A DNA stretch of 64,000 nt from Deltaproteobacteria bacterium (GCA_947445035.1 CANFCK010000009.1:62001-126000), one strand, 5' to 3'. Shown: positions 7,827-18,276, counted from the first letter of the stretch. Made by a program: numbers and translations. The notes: generated by a model from the letters alone, not told the origin.

Positions 7827-8818
7827 CGATCGACGTCGCCATCCTCGGCGCCACCGGCATGGTTGGACAGCGTTTCGTGCAGCTGCTGACCGGGCACCCT
7901 GAGTTCCGCATCGCCGAGCTGGCCGCGTCGGAGCGCTCAGCGGGTCGCCGCTACGAAGACGCTGCGCCCTGGCGACTCGGCGGCGACAACCCGCTGCCCG
8001 ACATGGTGGTCATGCCGTGCGAGCCCGGGAGGATTCGCTCGAAGGTCATCTTCTCTGCGCTCGACAGCGGGGCGGCGGCCGTTGTCGAGCCTGCCTTCCG
8101 CGATGCCGGCCGCATCGTCCTCACCAACGCCTCGCCCTTCCGCATGGCCGATGGCGTCCCGCTCCTGGTGCCGGAGGTCAATCCCGAGCACGCGGAGTGG
8201 ATTCGTGGGCACGAAGGGGCGATCGTCGCCAATCCAAACTGTACGCATCAGGCGTTGACTATCGCCCTCGCCCCGCTGCATCGCCGCTTTGGTGTCGAGG
8301 CGGTGTGTGTCAGCAGCTACCAGGCCGTCAGCGGCGCCGGCTATCCGGGGGAGAGCGCGTGGGACATGCTGGGCAACGTCCATCCCCATGGCGGTGACGA
8401 AGAGGAAAAGGTGGCATCGGAGCCCAAGAAGATTCTGTCTGCGCCCGAGCTGCGCATCTCCGCCCGCTGCGTCCGCGTCCCGGTGCTCGATGGCCACTTG
8501 CTGGCGGTGCAGGCCAAGCTCCACGCCGATCCTGGTCTTTCCGACATCACCGACGCGCTCTTGACCTTCGTGGGGCCGTACGCCCTGCGCTCGTCGCCGC
8601 GCCCGCTCATCCACCTCGTGCGGGGCCGCGATCGTCCGCAACCCAGGCTGGACGCGGATCGTGGCGGCGGGATGGCGATCACCGTCGGGCGGATCGAGCG
8701 TTGCGAGGTCTTCACCGTGAAGTTCTTCGCGCTGGCGCACAACGCCATTCGCGGCGCGGCGGGCGGGGCGATCGCCAATGCGGAGCTGTTGCTCGCGAAG
8801 GGGCTGCTCCAGACGTGA
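7823..8818 (+). CDS. asd: Aspartate-semialdehyde dehydrogenase
   Basis: The product (331 aa) reduces aspartyl phosphate to aspartate semialdehyde, the branch point to lysine, diaminopimelate, threonine and methionine. The NADP-binding loop GATGMVGQR is at the N-terminus, the active Cys lies in NPNCTHQ and the base His in VPVLDGH. The sequence around the Cys and the overall shape resemble the archaeal/fungal-type subgroup more than the E. coli type. The ATG at 7823 overlaps the GH13 stop; a longer in-frame start 51 bases upstream would lie inside GH13 and add a non-conserved leader, so I rejected it. Coupling a core biosynthetic gene to a glycosidase is odd. Confidence 0.93.
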   Translation: MTIDVAILGATGMVGQRFVQLLTGHPEFRIAELAASERSAGRRYEDAAPWRLGGDNPLPDMVVMPCEPGRIRSKVIFSALDSGAAAVVEPAFRDAGRIVLTNASPFRMADGVPLLVPEVNPEHAEWIRGHEGAIVANPNCTHQALTIALAPLHRRFGVEAVCVSSYQAVSGAGYPGESAWDMLGNVHPHGGDEEEKVASEPKKILSAPELRISARCVRVPVLDGHLLAVQAKLHADPGLSDITDALLTFVGPYALRSSPRPLIHLVRGRDRPQPRLDADRGGGMAITVGRIERCEVFTVKFFALAHNAIRGAAGGAIANAELLLAKGLLQT

Positions 8819-8822
8819 GGCC

Positions 8823-10673
8823 TCAGGTCGCCCCCAGCCTCAGCAGCTCCGCGACGATACCCGGCTCCGCGAGCGTGCTGGTATCGCCGAGATCGGAGGT
8901 GTCGCCCGCGGCGATTTTGCGGAGCACCCGGCGCATGATCTTGCCCGAGCGTGTCTTGGGGAGGCCGGGGACCAGGGTGATTCGGTCGGGGGTCGCGATG
9001 GGTCCGATCTCGCGCCGGACCTGTTCTACGAGCGCGGCGACGCCGACGTCGTGGCCGTCCTTGAGGTGCACCCAGGCGTGAATGCCCTCACCCTTGACTG
9101 GATGCGGGAAGCCCACCACCGCCGCTTCGGCGACGGAAGGATGGGCCACCAGGGCGCTTTCGATCTCGGCGGTACCGAGCCGGTGGCCGGCCACGTTGAG
9201 CACGTCGTCCACCCGCCCGGTGATCCACAGGTAGCCGTCCTCGTCACGACGGCAGCCATCGCCGGTGAAATAGTAGCCGGCAAAGGTTGAGTAGTAGGTG
9301 CTGACGAAACGGGCGTGGTCCCCCTGGATCGTCCGCGCCTGCCCCGGCCAACTGCCCGCGAGCGCGAGACGGCCGCTTCCCTCGCCCTCGATCACGCGGC
9401 CCTCCTCATCGAAGAGCACAGGAACGACACCGAAAAGTGGCAGGCCCGCGGCACCGGGCTTCGGCGAGTGGACGCCGGGGAGCGTCGTCACCATGATTCC
9501 GCCCGTCTCGGTCTGCCACCAGGTATCGACGACTCCGCATCGGCCGCCGCCGACTTGATCGTGGTACCAACGCCACACTTCGGGGTTGATCGGCTCCCCT
9601 ACCGAGCCCAGCAAGCGCGCCGTGGTCAGCGGTCGCAACCACTGGTCGCCCTCCCGCAAGAGCGCCCGCAGCGCGGTCGGAGCGGTGTAGAGCGTGGCGG
9701 CACTCACGTCGTTGGCCACCTGCCAATACCTCGACGCATCCGGGTAGTTCGGGACCGACTCGAACATCACCGTCGTCACGCCATTGCACAAGGGGCCGTA
9801 GACGATGTAGCTGTGACCGGTGATCCAGCCACAATCTGCCGCGCAGAAGTGTACCTCCCCCGGGCTGAGCCCGAAGACGGTCCGAAAGGTGGACGCGGCG
9901 TAGGTAAGGTAGCCGCCCGTGGTGTGCACCAGTCCCTTCGGCTTGCCGGTCGAGCCCGAAGTATACAGGATGAACAGCGGGTCTTCGGCATCCATCCACT
10001 CGACGGGGCAGACGGGGCGCTCGGCGTTTTCGGCGTCATCCAGCCACTCGTCCCGCCCGGCGCGCATCTCGACCCCGGCGCCCGTGCGTCGCACCACGAG
10101 CATGTGCTCGATCTGGTCCGCCGCCTCGTCGGCGATGGCCTTCAGGGGGATGCGTCGTGCGCCGCGAACGCCCTCATCCGCGGTGATGAGCACGGTGGCG
10201 CCTGCGTCGTGGATGCGCTCGCGCAGGGCGTTCGCGGAGAAACCGGCGAAGACGACGCTGTGGACGGCGCCGATCCGCGCGCACGCCAGCATGCACATCG
10301 CGAGTTCGGGCACCATCGGCAGGTAGAGGCACACCCGATCGCCCTTGCGGACTCCGCGCGCCTTCAGCGCGTTGGCGATTCGGCAGCTCCGCGCCTTCAG
10401 GTCCCCGAAGCTGATCTTCTGATATTCGCCAGGCTCGTTCATCGCCCAGATGATCGCGGTCGCATCGGGTGGGTGCCGGTCCACGCAGTCGTGAGCGACA
10501 TTGAGCTTGCCGCCGGAGAACCACGCCGTGTCAGGGCTGCGACCATCGACGACGGAGCGCCAGGGGGCGAACCAGGTCAACGTTGCCGCCTCGTGCGCCC
10601 AGAACGAGGCCGGCGCCTCGATCGACGCGGCGTAGCGGGCTTCGTAGCGCTGCCGGGCGTCGGAAGCGGGCAT
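8823..10673 (-). CDS. acs: Acetyl-CoA synthetase
   Basis: A 616-residue adenylate-forming enzyme that activates acetate to acetyl-CoA with ATP. Visible motifs are the P-loop-like YTSGSTGKPKG, the TWWQTETGG substrate motif whose Trp limits the acyl pocket to acetate, the hinge region near YFTGDG, and the C-terminal PKTRSGKIMRR with the catalytic Lys that is often regulated by acetylation. Slightly shorter than the 650-aa E. coli enzyme. The YceI lipoprotein gene is directly upstream on the same strand (2 bp), so the two are likely co-transcribed. It converges on asd. Confidence 0.95.
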   Translation of the reverse strand: MPASDARQRYEARYAASIEAPASFWAHEAATLTWFAPWRSVVDGRSPDTAWFSGGKLNVAHDCVDRHPPDATAIIWAMNEPGEYQKISFGDLKARSCRIANALKARGVRKGDRVCLYLPMVPELAMCMLACARIGAVHSVVFAGFSANALRERIHDAGATVLITADEGVRGARRIPLKAIADEAADQIEHMLVVRRTGAGVEMRAGRDEWLDDAENAERPVCPVEWMDAEDPLFILYTSGSTGKPKGLVHTTGGYLTYAASTFRTVFGLSPGEVHFCAADCGWITGHSYIVYGPLCNGVTTVMFESVPNYPDASRYWQVANDVSAATLYTAPTALRALLREGDQWLRPLTTARLLGSVGEPINPEVWRWYHDQVGGGRCGVVDTWWQTETGGIMVTTLPGVHSPKPGAAGLPLFGVVPVLFDEEGRVIEGEGSGRLALAGSWPGQARTIQGDHARFVSTYYSTFAGYYFTGDGCRRDEDGYLWITGRVDDVLNVAGHRLGTAEIESALVAHPSVAEAAVVGFPHPVKGEGIHAWVHLKDGHDVGVAALVEQVRREIGPIATPDRITLVPGLPKTRSGKIMRRVLRKIAAGDTSDLGDTSTLAEPGIVAELLRLGAT

Positions 10674-10675
10674 GC

Positions 10676-11308
10676 TCAGCCCGTCGGGCGGGCGGCCACC
10701 AGGTCGATCTTGAGGACCACCTTGTCCTGGATCAAATTGTCCGGCTTGCCCGGGTAGACGATGCCGAAGTCGGCGCGGACGATCGCGAACTCGGCGTGGC
10801 CTTCGACGCTTGTGGGCGTGACCGTGAGCGTCGCGGGGAAGGTGATCTCCTTGGCGACGCCGCGGATGCTGAGCGTCCCGGTGACGGTGTGCGTGGCGCC
10901 GTTTTCGCCGCCGGCCACCAGCGCGGTGGAGGCGAAGTTCGCTGCTGGGAACGCCGAGGCGTCAAAGAAGTCGGGGCTCTTGAGGTGGCCGTCGAGCTTG
11001 ACGCTGTCGGTCACCACCGAGCCGACCCGCACGTTGACCTCGAGTCCCGCCAGCGTGTCGCCGTCCAGCCGGATGTTGCCGTCGAAGTCCGAGAAGTTCA
11101 GCTCGTGGCTCTCGGTGATCTTGGCGCCGATGGCCTTGACCGAGGATCGAGCCCGATCGATCTGGAAGCCGGGTCCCGGCGAGGGAGCGGTCGGCGGGGT
11201 CGCGGGTGCGAGCGGTGGCGCTTCTGCCGCGGGGGTGACCGCGGCAAGCGGCTTGTCCTTGGCGACATCATCGGCACAAGCGAGGAGGAAACAGGCGAGG
11301 GTGAGCAT
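10676..11308 (-). CDS. YceI-family lipoprotein
   Basis: The 210-residue product has a signal ending FLLAC (Cys at 11), a Pro/Ala-rich linker to about residue 45, then a YceI-type lipocalin-like barrel (F-Q-I-D starting the domain; LKSPDFFDASAFP and GTLSIRGVAKEI are typical). YceI proteins bind isoprenoid-like lipids and are induced by stress in E. coli. It is probably tethered to the outer membrane. An AGAGG ribosome site lies 5-6 bases before the ATG. It precedes acs by 2 bp. Confidence 0.9.
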   Translation of the reverse strand: MLTLACFLLACADDVAKDKPLAAVTPAAEAPPLAPATPPTAPSPGPGFQIDRARSSVKAIGAKITESHELNFSDFDGNIRLDGDTLAGLEVNVRVGSVVTDSVKLDGHLKSPDFFDASAFPAANFASTALVAGGENGATHTVTGTLSIRGVAKEITFPATLTVTPTSVEGHAEFAIVRADFGIVYPGKPDNLIQDKVVLKIDLVAARPTG

Positions 11309-11348
11309 GGGGAACCTCTGGGGTTCGGCCGCCTATCGCGGCGGGGCG

Positions 11349-11949
11349 TTAGCCGGGGCTCGGACGGCTGGCCCTCTCGGATGTGGCCTTGAAGCGTGCG
11401 TGCCAGGGCGTTGTCCACCGACGCGCCGGTGACGCCATCGACCCGTGCCAGGGCGAGGCCGTGGATCGTCGACGCCAGATAGCAGGCCTGCCGGGGGTCC
11501 CCGCGCGGCTGCCCCAGGCGGCGCGTTCGCCAGCGGATGGCCTCCTCCAGCGTGCGGCGGGGGGATGGGACCGCCAATAGGCCGTGGATTCCGTGACGGC
11601 CCGGGCCAGCGACATACCAGCCCTCCCCAGAGACCAGGCGGTACAGGTTGGGCTGGGCGGCCGCGAAGGCAACCCACCGGCGCGCCGCCTCCTCCACACG
11701 GAGTCGGCGCCCGGGCGTTATTCCCACCTCTATCTTGAGTAATTCGAGCGCCGCCTCGGCGACCGCGCCGCGCAGGCCCTCGAGATTCCCGAATTGGCGG
11801 ACCACGGAGGTGGCGCTGACCCCGAGGTCGCGCGCGAGCCCCCGCAGCGTCAGCGCGGAGGGTCCGTACAGGCTGACGATCTGTCGCCCGCGGGCGAGCG
11901 CGGAGGACCGCAGGTTGCCGTGGTGGTAGGGGACCTTGCGGTACCACAG
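11349..11949 (-). pseudogene. TetR-family regulator lacking a normal start and stop
   Basis: The minus strand encodes VPYHHGNLRSSALARGRQIV then SLYGPSALTLRGLARDLGVS, a textbook TetR helix-turn-helix start, followed by a ligand domain with the WVAFAAAQPNLYRLV segment of the WHG-type C-terminal domain. No ATG, GTG or TTG lies in frame between the stop at 11998-12000 and this motif; the first GTG is in the middle of the DNA-binding helix (11805). Only CTG codons, such as 11947-11949, could start it. At the other end the frame does not stop but runs on about 210 bp into yceI until 11098; a stop in the neighbouring frame sits at 11349. Either a CTG-started gene with an unusual tail or, more likely, a decaying gene. 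Confidence 0.6.
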
Positions 11950-12004
11950 GTCGGAACCGGCGAGTCGCTCCAGGTTCCCGGCCAGGGCGAAGACCGTTCA
12001 GGCA

Positions 12005-12103
12005 CTTCTCGTGGTTGATCCGCCCCCTCACGCCGCGCTTGCCGCCCGCGTGCCTCGAATGCCTTGGCACCGTCGCCCTCCGCGTCCGATCAACCACGAG
12101 AAG
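12005..12103. repeat. Inverted copies of a sulfatase-like gene's C-terminal coding motif
   Basis: CTTCTCGTGGTTGATC (12005-12020) and its exact reverse complement (12088-12103) flank 67 bp. The same sequence with one change (CTTCTCATGGTTGATC, 12171-12186) encodes INHEK near the end of the neighbouring alkaline-phosphatase-superfamily gene; the similarity between that copy and 12005 extends to CAGGCACTTCTC. Neither extra copy is part of a plausible gene. They look like debris from duplicated or rearranged copies of the enzyme gene. Confidence 0.5.
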
Positions 12104-12132
12104 CGGCGGCAGCCGCCGAGCTTTCCTCGCGC

Positions 12133-13089
12133 CTAACGAATCCTCCCCTCTACGAACGGGACCTCCAGGCACTTCTCATGGTTGATCGGACCATGTCCGA
12201 AATACCCTTTCTCCCCGAAAAGCTCGCCGTGGTCGGCGGTGATCGTGATCCACGTGTTGTCAGGCACGAGGTCAAACAGCTCCTCGCACGCACGGTCGAC
12301 CCACCGCACCGCGTCCACCTGGCGCGCGTGCAGTTCCTTCATCCTGTCGGCGTCGAAGAAGGTAGGGGCTTCTTCCTGATGAATCAGCCCACCAGCGCGA
12401 ACGTGGTCGTCGAGATGCTTGAACACCCCGTTGACCCCCGAAATCCGAGGCCAGGAATTCTCGGGCTCGTCAGGGGTGGCGTACGGATAGTGCGTCTCGC
12501 CGGTGTTGAGCACGAAGAAGCTTGGACGGTCCTCGTAAAAGCGCATTCTCCGAAACATCGCGCCGACATCGTTGTGGTTCGGCATCAGCGCGTAGTCGTC
12601 GAAGTCGCGATTGACCGGCGTCGACGGGTTGAGCACCGGCATCGACACGTACATGTTCGTCCGGTAGCCGAGGTGGTGGCGGAGGTAGCTGGGCAGCCAC
12701 AGCCCGGGCACCATCTTTCCGAACTCGATCTCCTCGACGTTGAGCCGCGCGCGGAATCGCAGGAAGTCTTCCTTGTAATACTCACTGGCGTAGACGTTCT
12801 TCGGGGAATTGTGCGGCAAAAGCCCGATGAGCAGGTTGTAGTGGCTGGGCGCGGTCCAGCTGGCGTAGCTCCACCGCCGCTCGACCGTCCCGAGCTTGGT
12901 CATCAGCTTCGGCTTGGCCTTCACGAAGCTGTCGAAGCGGCAACTATCCAGGATGAGGATGACGTAGTTGCTGGCACCCGGCGGCGGGTTGGGCCTCGTG
13001 AAGAGTGGAGCGGGCGCCGGCGACAGGGCAGGGGAGCTGTCTGTCTCGCCCGGGCGCAGCCGCCGCAGGAGGCGGTCGACAAGGGACAT
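12133..13089 (-). CDS. Alkaline-phosphatase-superfamily (sulfatase-like) hydrolase or transferase
   Basis: A 318-residue enzyme with the metal-binding frame of the superfamily: ILILDSCRFDSF (first metal Asp), TAPSHYNLLIG, NTGETHYPY and ITADHGELFGEKGYFGHG. At the nucleophile position it has Thr in T-A-P-S-H instead of the Cys/Ser of C-x-P-S-R, so it cannot carry the formylglycine of true sulfatases; a Thr nucleophile is typical of phosphoethanolamine and phosphoglycerol transferases. There is no membrane segment, only a Pro-rich N-terminus. The ATG at 13089 gives a normal length; longer starts would run into lpxA on the other strand. It is divergent from lpxA with 24 bp between. A role in modifying LPS sugars is inference. 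Confidence 0.7.
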   Translation of the reverse strand: MSLVDRLLRRLRPGETDSSPALSPAPAPLFTRPNPPPGASNYVILILDSCRFDSFVKAKPKLMTKLGTVERRWSYASWTAPSHYNLLIGLLPHNSPKNVYASEYYKEDFLRFRARLNVEEIEFGKMVPGLWLPSYLRHHLGYRTNMYVSMPVLNPSTPVNRDFDDYALMPNHNDVGAMFRRMRFYEDRPSFFVLNTGETHYPYATPDEPENSWPRISGVNGVFKHLDDHVRAGGLIHQEEAPTFFDADRMKELHARQVDAVRWVDRACEELFDLVPDNTWITITADHGELFGEKGYFGHGPINHEKCLEVPFVEGRIR

Positions 13090-13113
13090 GCCGCCCGATA
13101 TCCCGGGGCGCGC

Positions 13114-13917
13114 ATGCCGATCCACGCCACTGCCGTCGTCGATTCGCGCGCCGAGCTCGGCGCCGACGTGGAGATCGGGCCGTATGCGGTCATCGAAGGC
13201 GCGGTGCACTTGGGCGACCGGGTCCAGGTCCACTCGCACGCGGTGGTGCGCGGCCAGACGACCATTGGCGCCGACAGCCGCATCTTCTCGTTCGCGTGCG
13301 TGGGTGGCGACCCCCAGGACATGAAGTACCGGGGCGAGCCGACAGCGCTCTTGGTGGGGGAACGCAACGTTTTCCGCGAGCACGTCACCGCCAACCGCGG
13401 CACCACCCACGGCGGCGGAATCACGCGGATCGGGAACGACAACCTGTTCATGGCCAACGCACACGTGGCCCACGACTGCGTGGTCGGCGACCACTGCGTC
13501 TTCGCCAACAGCGTCGCGATCGCGGGGCACGTCATCGTACAGGACCGCGCGGTGCTCGGCGGGCTCTCGGCCGTCCACCAGAACGGGCGGATCGGGCGGT
13601 GCGCGATGGTGGGCGGCGGCGGAATGGCCGCTCAGGACGTCCCTCCGTTCACCATCGCCCAAGGGGACCGGGCGCGCCTCGTGGGGCTCAACGTCGTCGG
13701 CCTTCGGCGTGCCGGCTTCACCCGCGAAGTGATGTCCGCGCTGAAGACGGCGTACCGCGAACTCTTCCAGGCCGGGATGCCGCTTCGAATCGCGGCCGAA
13801 CAGGTGCGCGCCTTCTACAGCGACGTGCCCGAGGTGATCGAGCTCGTCGATTTCCTGGAGTCCAGCCAGCGCGGCATCTGCCGTTCGGTGGGCTCTCCGG
13901 ACGCGGCGGACGAGTAG
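13114..13917 (+). CDS. lpxA: UDP-N-acetylglucosamine acyltransferase LpxA
   Basis: The 267-residue product performs the first step of lipid A synthesis, moving a 3-hydroxyacyl chain from ACP to UDP-GlcNAc (or to its 3-amino analogue in some lineages). Left-handed beta-helix hexapeptide repeats cover about residues 5-190, with the catalytic His in NAHVAHDC (H120, equal to H125 of E. coli) and a C-terminal helical domain. Length is close to E. coli (262 aa). The ATG at 13114 fits; earlier in-frame starts overlap the divergent gene. It is followed after 6 bp by a Gfo/Idh/MocA oxidoreductase and then lpxB. Confidence 0.95.
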   Translation: MPIHATAVVDSRAELGADVEIGPYAVIEGAVHLGDRVQVHSHAVVRGQTTIGADSRIFSFACVGGDPQDMKYRGEPTALLVGERNVFREHVTANRGTTHGGGITRIGNDNLFMANAHVAHDCVVGDHCVFANSVAIAGHVIVQDRAVLGGLSAVHQNGRIGRCAMVGGGGMAAQDVPPFTIAQGDRARLVGLNVVGLRRAGFTREVMSALKTAYRELFQAGMPLRIAAEQVRAFYSDVPEVIELVDFLESSQRGICRSVGSPDAADE

Positions 13918-13923
13918 CTGCCG

Positions 13924-14745
13924 ATGCGGGTCGCGCTGTACGGGCTGGGCCGGATGGGCGCGCACCACCTTCGGCACCTCACCGAGCTCGGCCACGAGGT
14001 CGTCGCCGTGGACGCGGCTCGCGGCCACCGCGGAGACCCCGCCGGGGTCCGTGCGGTGGTGGTAGCCACCCCGACCGCATCCCATCTAGCGGTCGCGACA
14101 CCGTGGCTCGAGCGAGGCGTCCCCGTACTCGTAGAGAAGCCCCTGGCGGGATCGTTGGTCGAGGGAAGCGAGCTGGCTCGGTTTGAAACTTGCTCGGTCG
14201 GGCACGTCGAACGCTTCAATCCGGCGTTTGTTGCGCTCGGCTCCGTTGACGCCCGCTTTGTCCAGGCGGAACGGCTGGCGCCGTGGGCCGATCGGGGTCT
14301 CGATGTCGACGTGGTCCTCGACCTGATGATCCACGACCTCGACCTTTTCTGGAGCCTCACCCGCTCGCCGGTCCGCGAGGTGCGCGCCGACGGACTGGCG
14401 GTGCGAAGTGGTCGTTTTGATATCGTCCACGCCCGGGTCGAGACGGTCGGCGGGCACGTGGGCGTCTTCACCGCCAGTCGCATCAGCAGACGGCCCTCGC
14501 GTACGCTCCGCGTCTTTTCGCCGGGCGGCTACGCGAGTCTGGACCTACGTGCCCACACCGGCGTGCGGCTCGACGACACCTTGGCCGAGCGCCCCCTGGA
14601 GGTGTCGCCGAACGACGCCCTGCGCTCGGAGTTGTCGGCGTTCATCGACGCGGTCGGCGGTGGCGCGCCCTTCCCGGTACCGGCGTCCGACGCGCTGCCC
14701 GCGCTGGCGATGGCCGAGGCCATTCGCGACGCCTGCGTCCGATGA
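13924..14745 (+). CDS. Gfo/Idh/MocA oxidoreductase between lpxA and lpxB
   Basis: The 273-residue product has an N-terminal Rossmann fold (VALYGLGRMGAHHLRHL), the VVVATPTASHL segment and the conserved V-E-K-P-L motif whose Lys is catalytic in the family; a dimerising alpha/beta domain follows. These enzymes oxidise or reduce sugars with NAD(P). A GnnA-type oxidoreductase encoded next to lpxA makes UDP-3-keto-GlcNAc on the way to 3-amino lipid A in Acidithiobacillus and Leptospira, but the partner aminotransferase GnnB is not in this window. It is short for the family (often 300-370 aa). Its stop overlaps the lpxB start as ATGA, so it is firmly part of the lipid A operon. Confidence 0.8.
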   Translation: MRVALYGLGRMGAHHLRHLTELGHEVVAVDAARGHRGDPAGVRAVVVATPTASHLAVATPWLERGVPVLVEKPLAGSLVEGSELARFETCSVGHVERFNPAFVALGSVDARFVQAERLAPWADRGLDVDVVLDLMIHDLDLFWSLTRSPVREVRADGLAVRSGRFDIVHARVETVGGHVGVFTASRISRRPSRTLRVFSPGGYASLDLRAHTGVRLDDTLAERPLEVSPNDALRSELSAFIDAVGGGAPFPVPASDALPALAMAEAIRDACVR

Positions 14746-15747
14746 ACATCCTGCTCAGCGCCATCGAGCCGAGCGCCGACCGGCTGGGCGCGGAGTTGCT
14801 CGCAGAGCTGGCTCGCCGCGGGGTGCGCGTCCGCGTTCGTGGACTGGGCGGCCCGTTGCTCCAGGCACAAGGGTTGATCCCGGTGGCGCCTCTGGCCCCT
14901 GCGGCGATGGGCTTCATCGAAGTTCTTCGCCATTTGGGCGCCCTGCGTCGGCAGCGGGCGGCCTTGGTAGCGGCCGCGGCGGCTGAGCTTCCGGATCTTT
15001 TCTTGTGCATCGACGCGCCGGACTTTCATCTTCCCATCGCGACGTTGCTGCGGCGACGCGGCATCCGCACGGTGGGCTGGGTGTCTCCGCAACTTTGGGC
15101 GTGGCGGCCGGGGCGTAAAACCACGGTCGCCCGCGCGTACGATGAGCTTCTCTGCCTCTTTCCGTTCGAGCCGCAGTTGTACGAAGGCACGACCCTGAAC
15201 GCGGTTTTCGTCGGGCACGCGGCCATCGATCGGGGTCGGCCGCGCCAGCCGGAGCCTGGCACGGTGGCCATCTTCCCCGGTTCCCGACCCGCGGAGATCA
15301 TGCGGCTTCTCACGCCATTTCTCGCGGCCACCCGCGGTTACGCGAGGGTTTTGGTGGCGGAGGCGCCCGGCGTCGACCTCGGGGCGCGGCTACCCCCCGA
15401 CGCGCGTTTGGTCGTGGTCCCCGCGGACGAGGCGATTGCCCGGTGCGAGCGCGCCTTGTCCAAGTCCGGGACCGTGACGCTGGAGCTCGCGCTCGCTGGC
15501 GTTCCGTCGGTGGTGGCGCATCGTGTTCATCCGCTCACCTGGCTTGTGGGCCGACTTCTGGTGCGCGGCATCCGCTTCCTGTCCTTGCCCAACATTCTCC
15601 TCGATCGCGAGGTATTCCGCGAGTTCGTGCAGCACTTCATGGTGGCCGAGCTCTCGACCGCGCTCCGTATCGCGCGGCCGCCGCCAACTCGGGAACTCCG
15701 AGCCCTCGTGGGTCCTCCCGGCGTTGTGGCCCGCGTGGCGGACCGCA

Positions 15748-15770
<23 letters not shown>
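14742..15770 (+). CDS. lpxB: Lipid-A-disaccharide synthase LpxB
   Basis: A GT19 glycosyltransferase (342 aa, against about 380 in E. coli) that joins lipid X to UDP-diacylglucosamine. The N-terminal S-A-I-E-P-S-A-D motif corresponds to the usual G-E-x-S-G-D loop, FLCIDAPDFHLPIA is the membrane-facing segment, WVSPQLWAWRPGR follows, and SKSGTVTLELALAGVPSVVAH is the nucleotide-binding motif. The ATG overlaps the preceding gene. Its 3' end overlaps the convergent dnaK-like gene by 23 bp. Confidence 0.93.
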
Positions 15771-17553
<1,783 letters not shown>

Positions 17554-17615
17554 TCCGCGGGAGCCTATCTTCGCGTTTGCGCCGCGCCATGCGTGGTCGT
17601 CGCAACCGTCGAGGG

Positions 17616-17697
17616 TACCCCGGGCGGGATTTGAACCCGCATTCCCATAAGGAGAGGGATTTTAAGTCCCCTGCGTCTACCCTTCCGCCACCGGGGC
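17616..17697 (-). tRNA. tRNA-Leu (anticodon UAA)
   Basis: The minus strand folds into a cloverleaf: acceptor arm GCCCCGG/CCGGGGT (with a terminal G-U pair), anticodon loop ACTTAAAATC presenting TAA, T arm GCGGGTTCAAATCCCGC. The long variable arm between anticodon and T stems is typical of leucine tRNAs. The CCA end is not encoded. It sits between the thioredoxin-like gene and the dnaK-like gene, all on the same strand. Confidence 0.95.
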
Positions 17698-17727
17698 CCG
17701 AATTCCCCTAACCGGTCTGGTTCAGCA

Positions 17728-18234
17728 TCAGCGGCCGGCCGAGCTGGCCCCGCCGGCCCCTCCCGGGGCCCCGAGGCCTAAAGCCCCTTCTAACGCGACG
17801 ACATCGATGTTCCCGACGAGTCGAGCCAACTCCGCGCCGCCAGCAGCCACCACCAGCGTCACCGGAATGCGGTCGGGCCAGTCCTTGACGAGCTTCGCCG
17901 CGGTGGCGGAGGGGGTCGTCGACTGAAGGTGCACCAAGGGCAGGCGGAGGGACTGCTCGGTGGCGAAATGGGCCACACGCGGGGCGTCGCGCACCTCGTC
18001 CAGCGAAATGAGCAAGCCGCGCACCTCGGGGTGATTCAGGACCACGGTCTGGAGCGCAGGCAGCTCGCGAACACAGGGCGTGCACCAGGTCGCAAAGAAG
18101 TTCACCACCAGGGTCTTGTCCGAGTGGTTGGCCAAGAGCGCCGCGACCTGCGCTTCCTGCATCGCGACCGGGGCGCCGACCGCGGGCACACCGAGTGGCG
18201 AGGCCTGGAGCAGCGTGAGCGAGAGCGGTAGCAT
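17728..18234 (-). CDS. Thioredoxin-like (TlpA/ResA-type) exported protein
   Basis: A 168-residue protein with a short hydrophobic N-terminus (probable signal) and the redox motif FFATWCTPCVRE (C51, C54) of TlpA/ResA-type thioredoxins, which reduce disulfides outside the cytoplasm, for example in cytochrome c maturation. The cis-Pro region I-P-V-T is visible near residue 124. The C-terminus is a low-complexity Gly/Ala tail. It is divergent from the TPR protein gene. Confidence 0.82.
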   Translation of the reverse strand: MLPLSLTLLQASPLGVPAVGAPVAMQEAQVAALLANHSDKTLVVNFFATWCTPCVRELPALQTVVLNHPEVRGLLISLDEVRDAPRVAHFATEQSLRLPLVHLQSTTPSATAAKLVKDWPDRIPVTLVVAAGGAELARLVGNIDVVALEGALGLGAPGGAGGASSAGR

Positions 18235-18276
18235 GCTCCCACCGTATCCAGGTTATCTCGGGTACTGGAGGTGCCC

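Noticed and set aside
12064-13113. Longer lpxA with start at 12064
   Set aside because: The extra 350 residues are antisense to the sulfatase-like gene; LpxA similarity starts at 13114.
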